A DNA stretch of 30,503 bases from Candidatus Pacebacteria bacterium UBA6188 (GTDB lineage: Bacteria; Patescibacteriota; Microgenomatia; UBA1400; PJMF01). The stretch is taken from positions 3,914 through 34,416 of the forward strand of contig DITI01000018.1 in the NCBI GenBank assembly GCA_002422765.1. Direction: 5' to 3'. Position numbers and translations under genes: made by a program. Below, piece by piece: positions 30,482-30,503 of this stretch; position 1 is the first letter of the stretch, and each line of letters begins with the position of its first letter. Under the pieces are notes generated by a model. The model was not told the DNA's origin. It did no database searches and was given only the letters and a program-made list of their open reading frames with translations.

Positions 30482-30503
30482 CTGGAGGGGTGTTCCGAAT
30501 GGC

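Noticed and set aside
1..30503. CRISPR array, diversity-generating retroelement or rRNA operon
   Set aside because: No regularly spaced direct repeats, no reverse transcriptase and no rRNA sequence are seen on either strand.

Overview
This window looks like a chromosomal segment of a small-genome, AT-rich bacterium, probably from the Candidate Phyla Radiation (Patescibacteria). The reasons are the gene style (short operons, a short SecG, an RNase Y with an unusual N-terminus, large serine recombinases invading tRNA genes), three tRNA genes without an encoded CCA end, and several starts with a -10 box so close that the mRNA would be leaderless. The placement is an inference; there is no rRNA or marker set here to prove it.

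Layout. 1-2628: a truncated membrane-anchored protein and an M29 aminopeptidase (minus strand), divergent from an RmlC-like sugar epimerase. 2597-13156 (minus): a housekeeping block read right to left as recA, rny (RNase Y), secG, an orphan peptide-binding protein, a secreted C39-like protein, dus (tRNA-dihydrouridine synthase) and a UvrD-like helicase-nuclease. 13358-13431: tRNA-Pro(GGG).

13435-19184 is best read as an integrated mobile element of about 5.75 kb lying between tRNA-Pro and the tRNA's own terminator (19190-19216). On the minus strand it has a five-gene cluster: a 258-aa protein, a 59-aa protein, an HUH-type rolling-circle replication initiator, an 87-aa membrane-anchored protein and a large serine recombinase. 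On the plus strand it carries two HEPN-type proteins as probable cargo. The recombinase frame runs 20 codons into the antisense strand of the tRNA. If the element is circularised through the shared CGACAA core, the same frame instead continues for 38 different codons (19178-19062) and ends at its own stop. Integration therefore appears to swap the recombinase C-terminus, leaving the original tail stranded at the far end. This is the most interesting observation in the window.

19238-20555 holds two unrecognised genes. 20684-22890 is a threonine-to-glycine catabolic pair, tdh and kbl. 22902-29823 (minus) is a probable operon: a PH-like membrane protein, a small polytopic membrane protein, a NuoF-like diaphorase, an [FeFe] hydrogenase with all H-cluster motifs, and a MacA/MacB-type exporter (adaptor, ATPase, permease). 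The hydrogenase and diaphorase together suggest NAD(P)H-linked hydrogen metabolism, but no NuoE-like subunit and no HydEFG maturases are in view.

29916-30503: tRNA-Ser(TGA) and tRNA-Val(TAC), then a small ORF with a near-perfect ribosome binding site, two terminators and a GC-rich hairpin. The base composition changes after tRNA-Val, which may mark another inserted segment running off the right edge.
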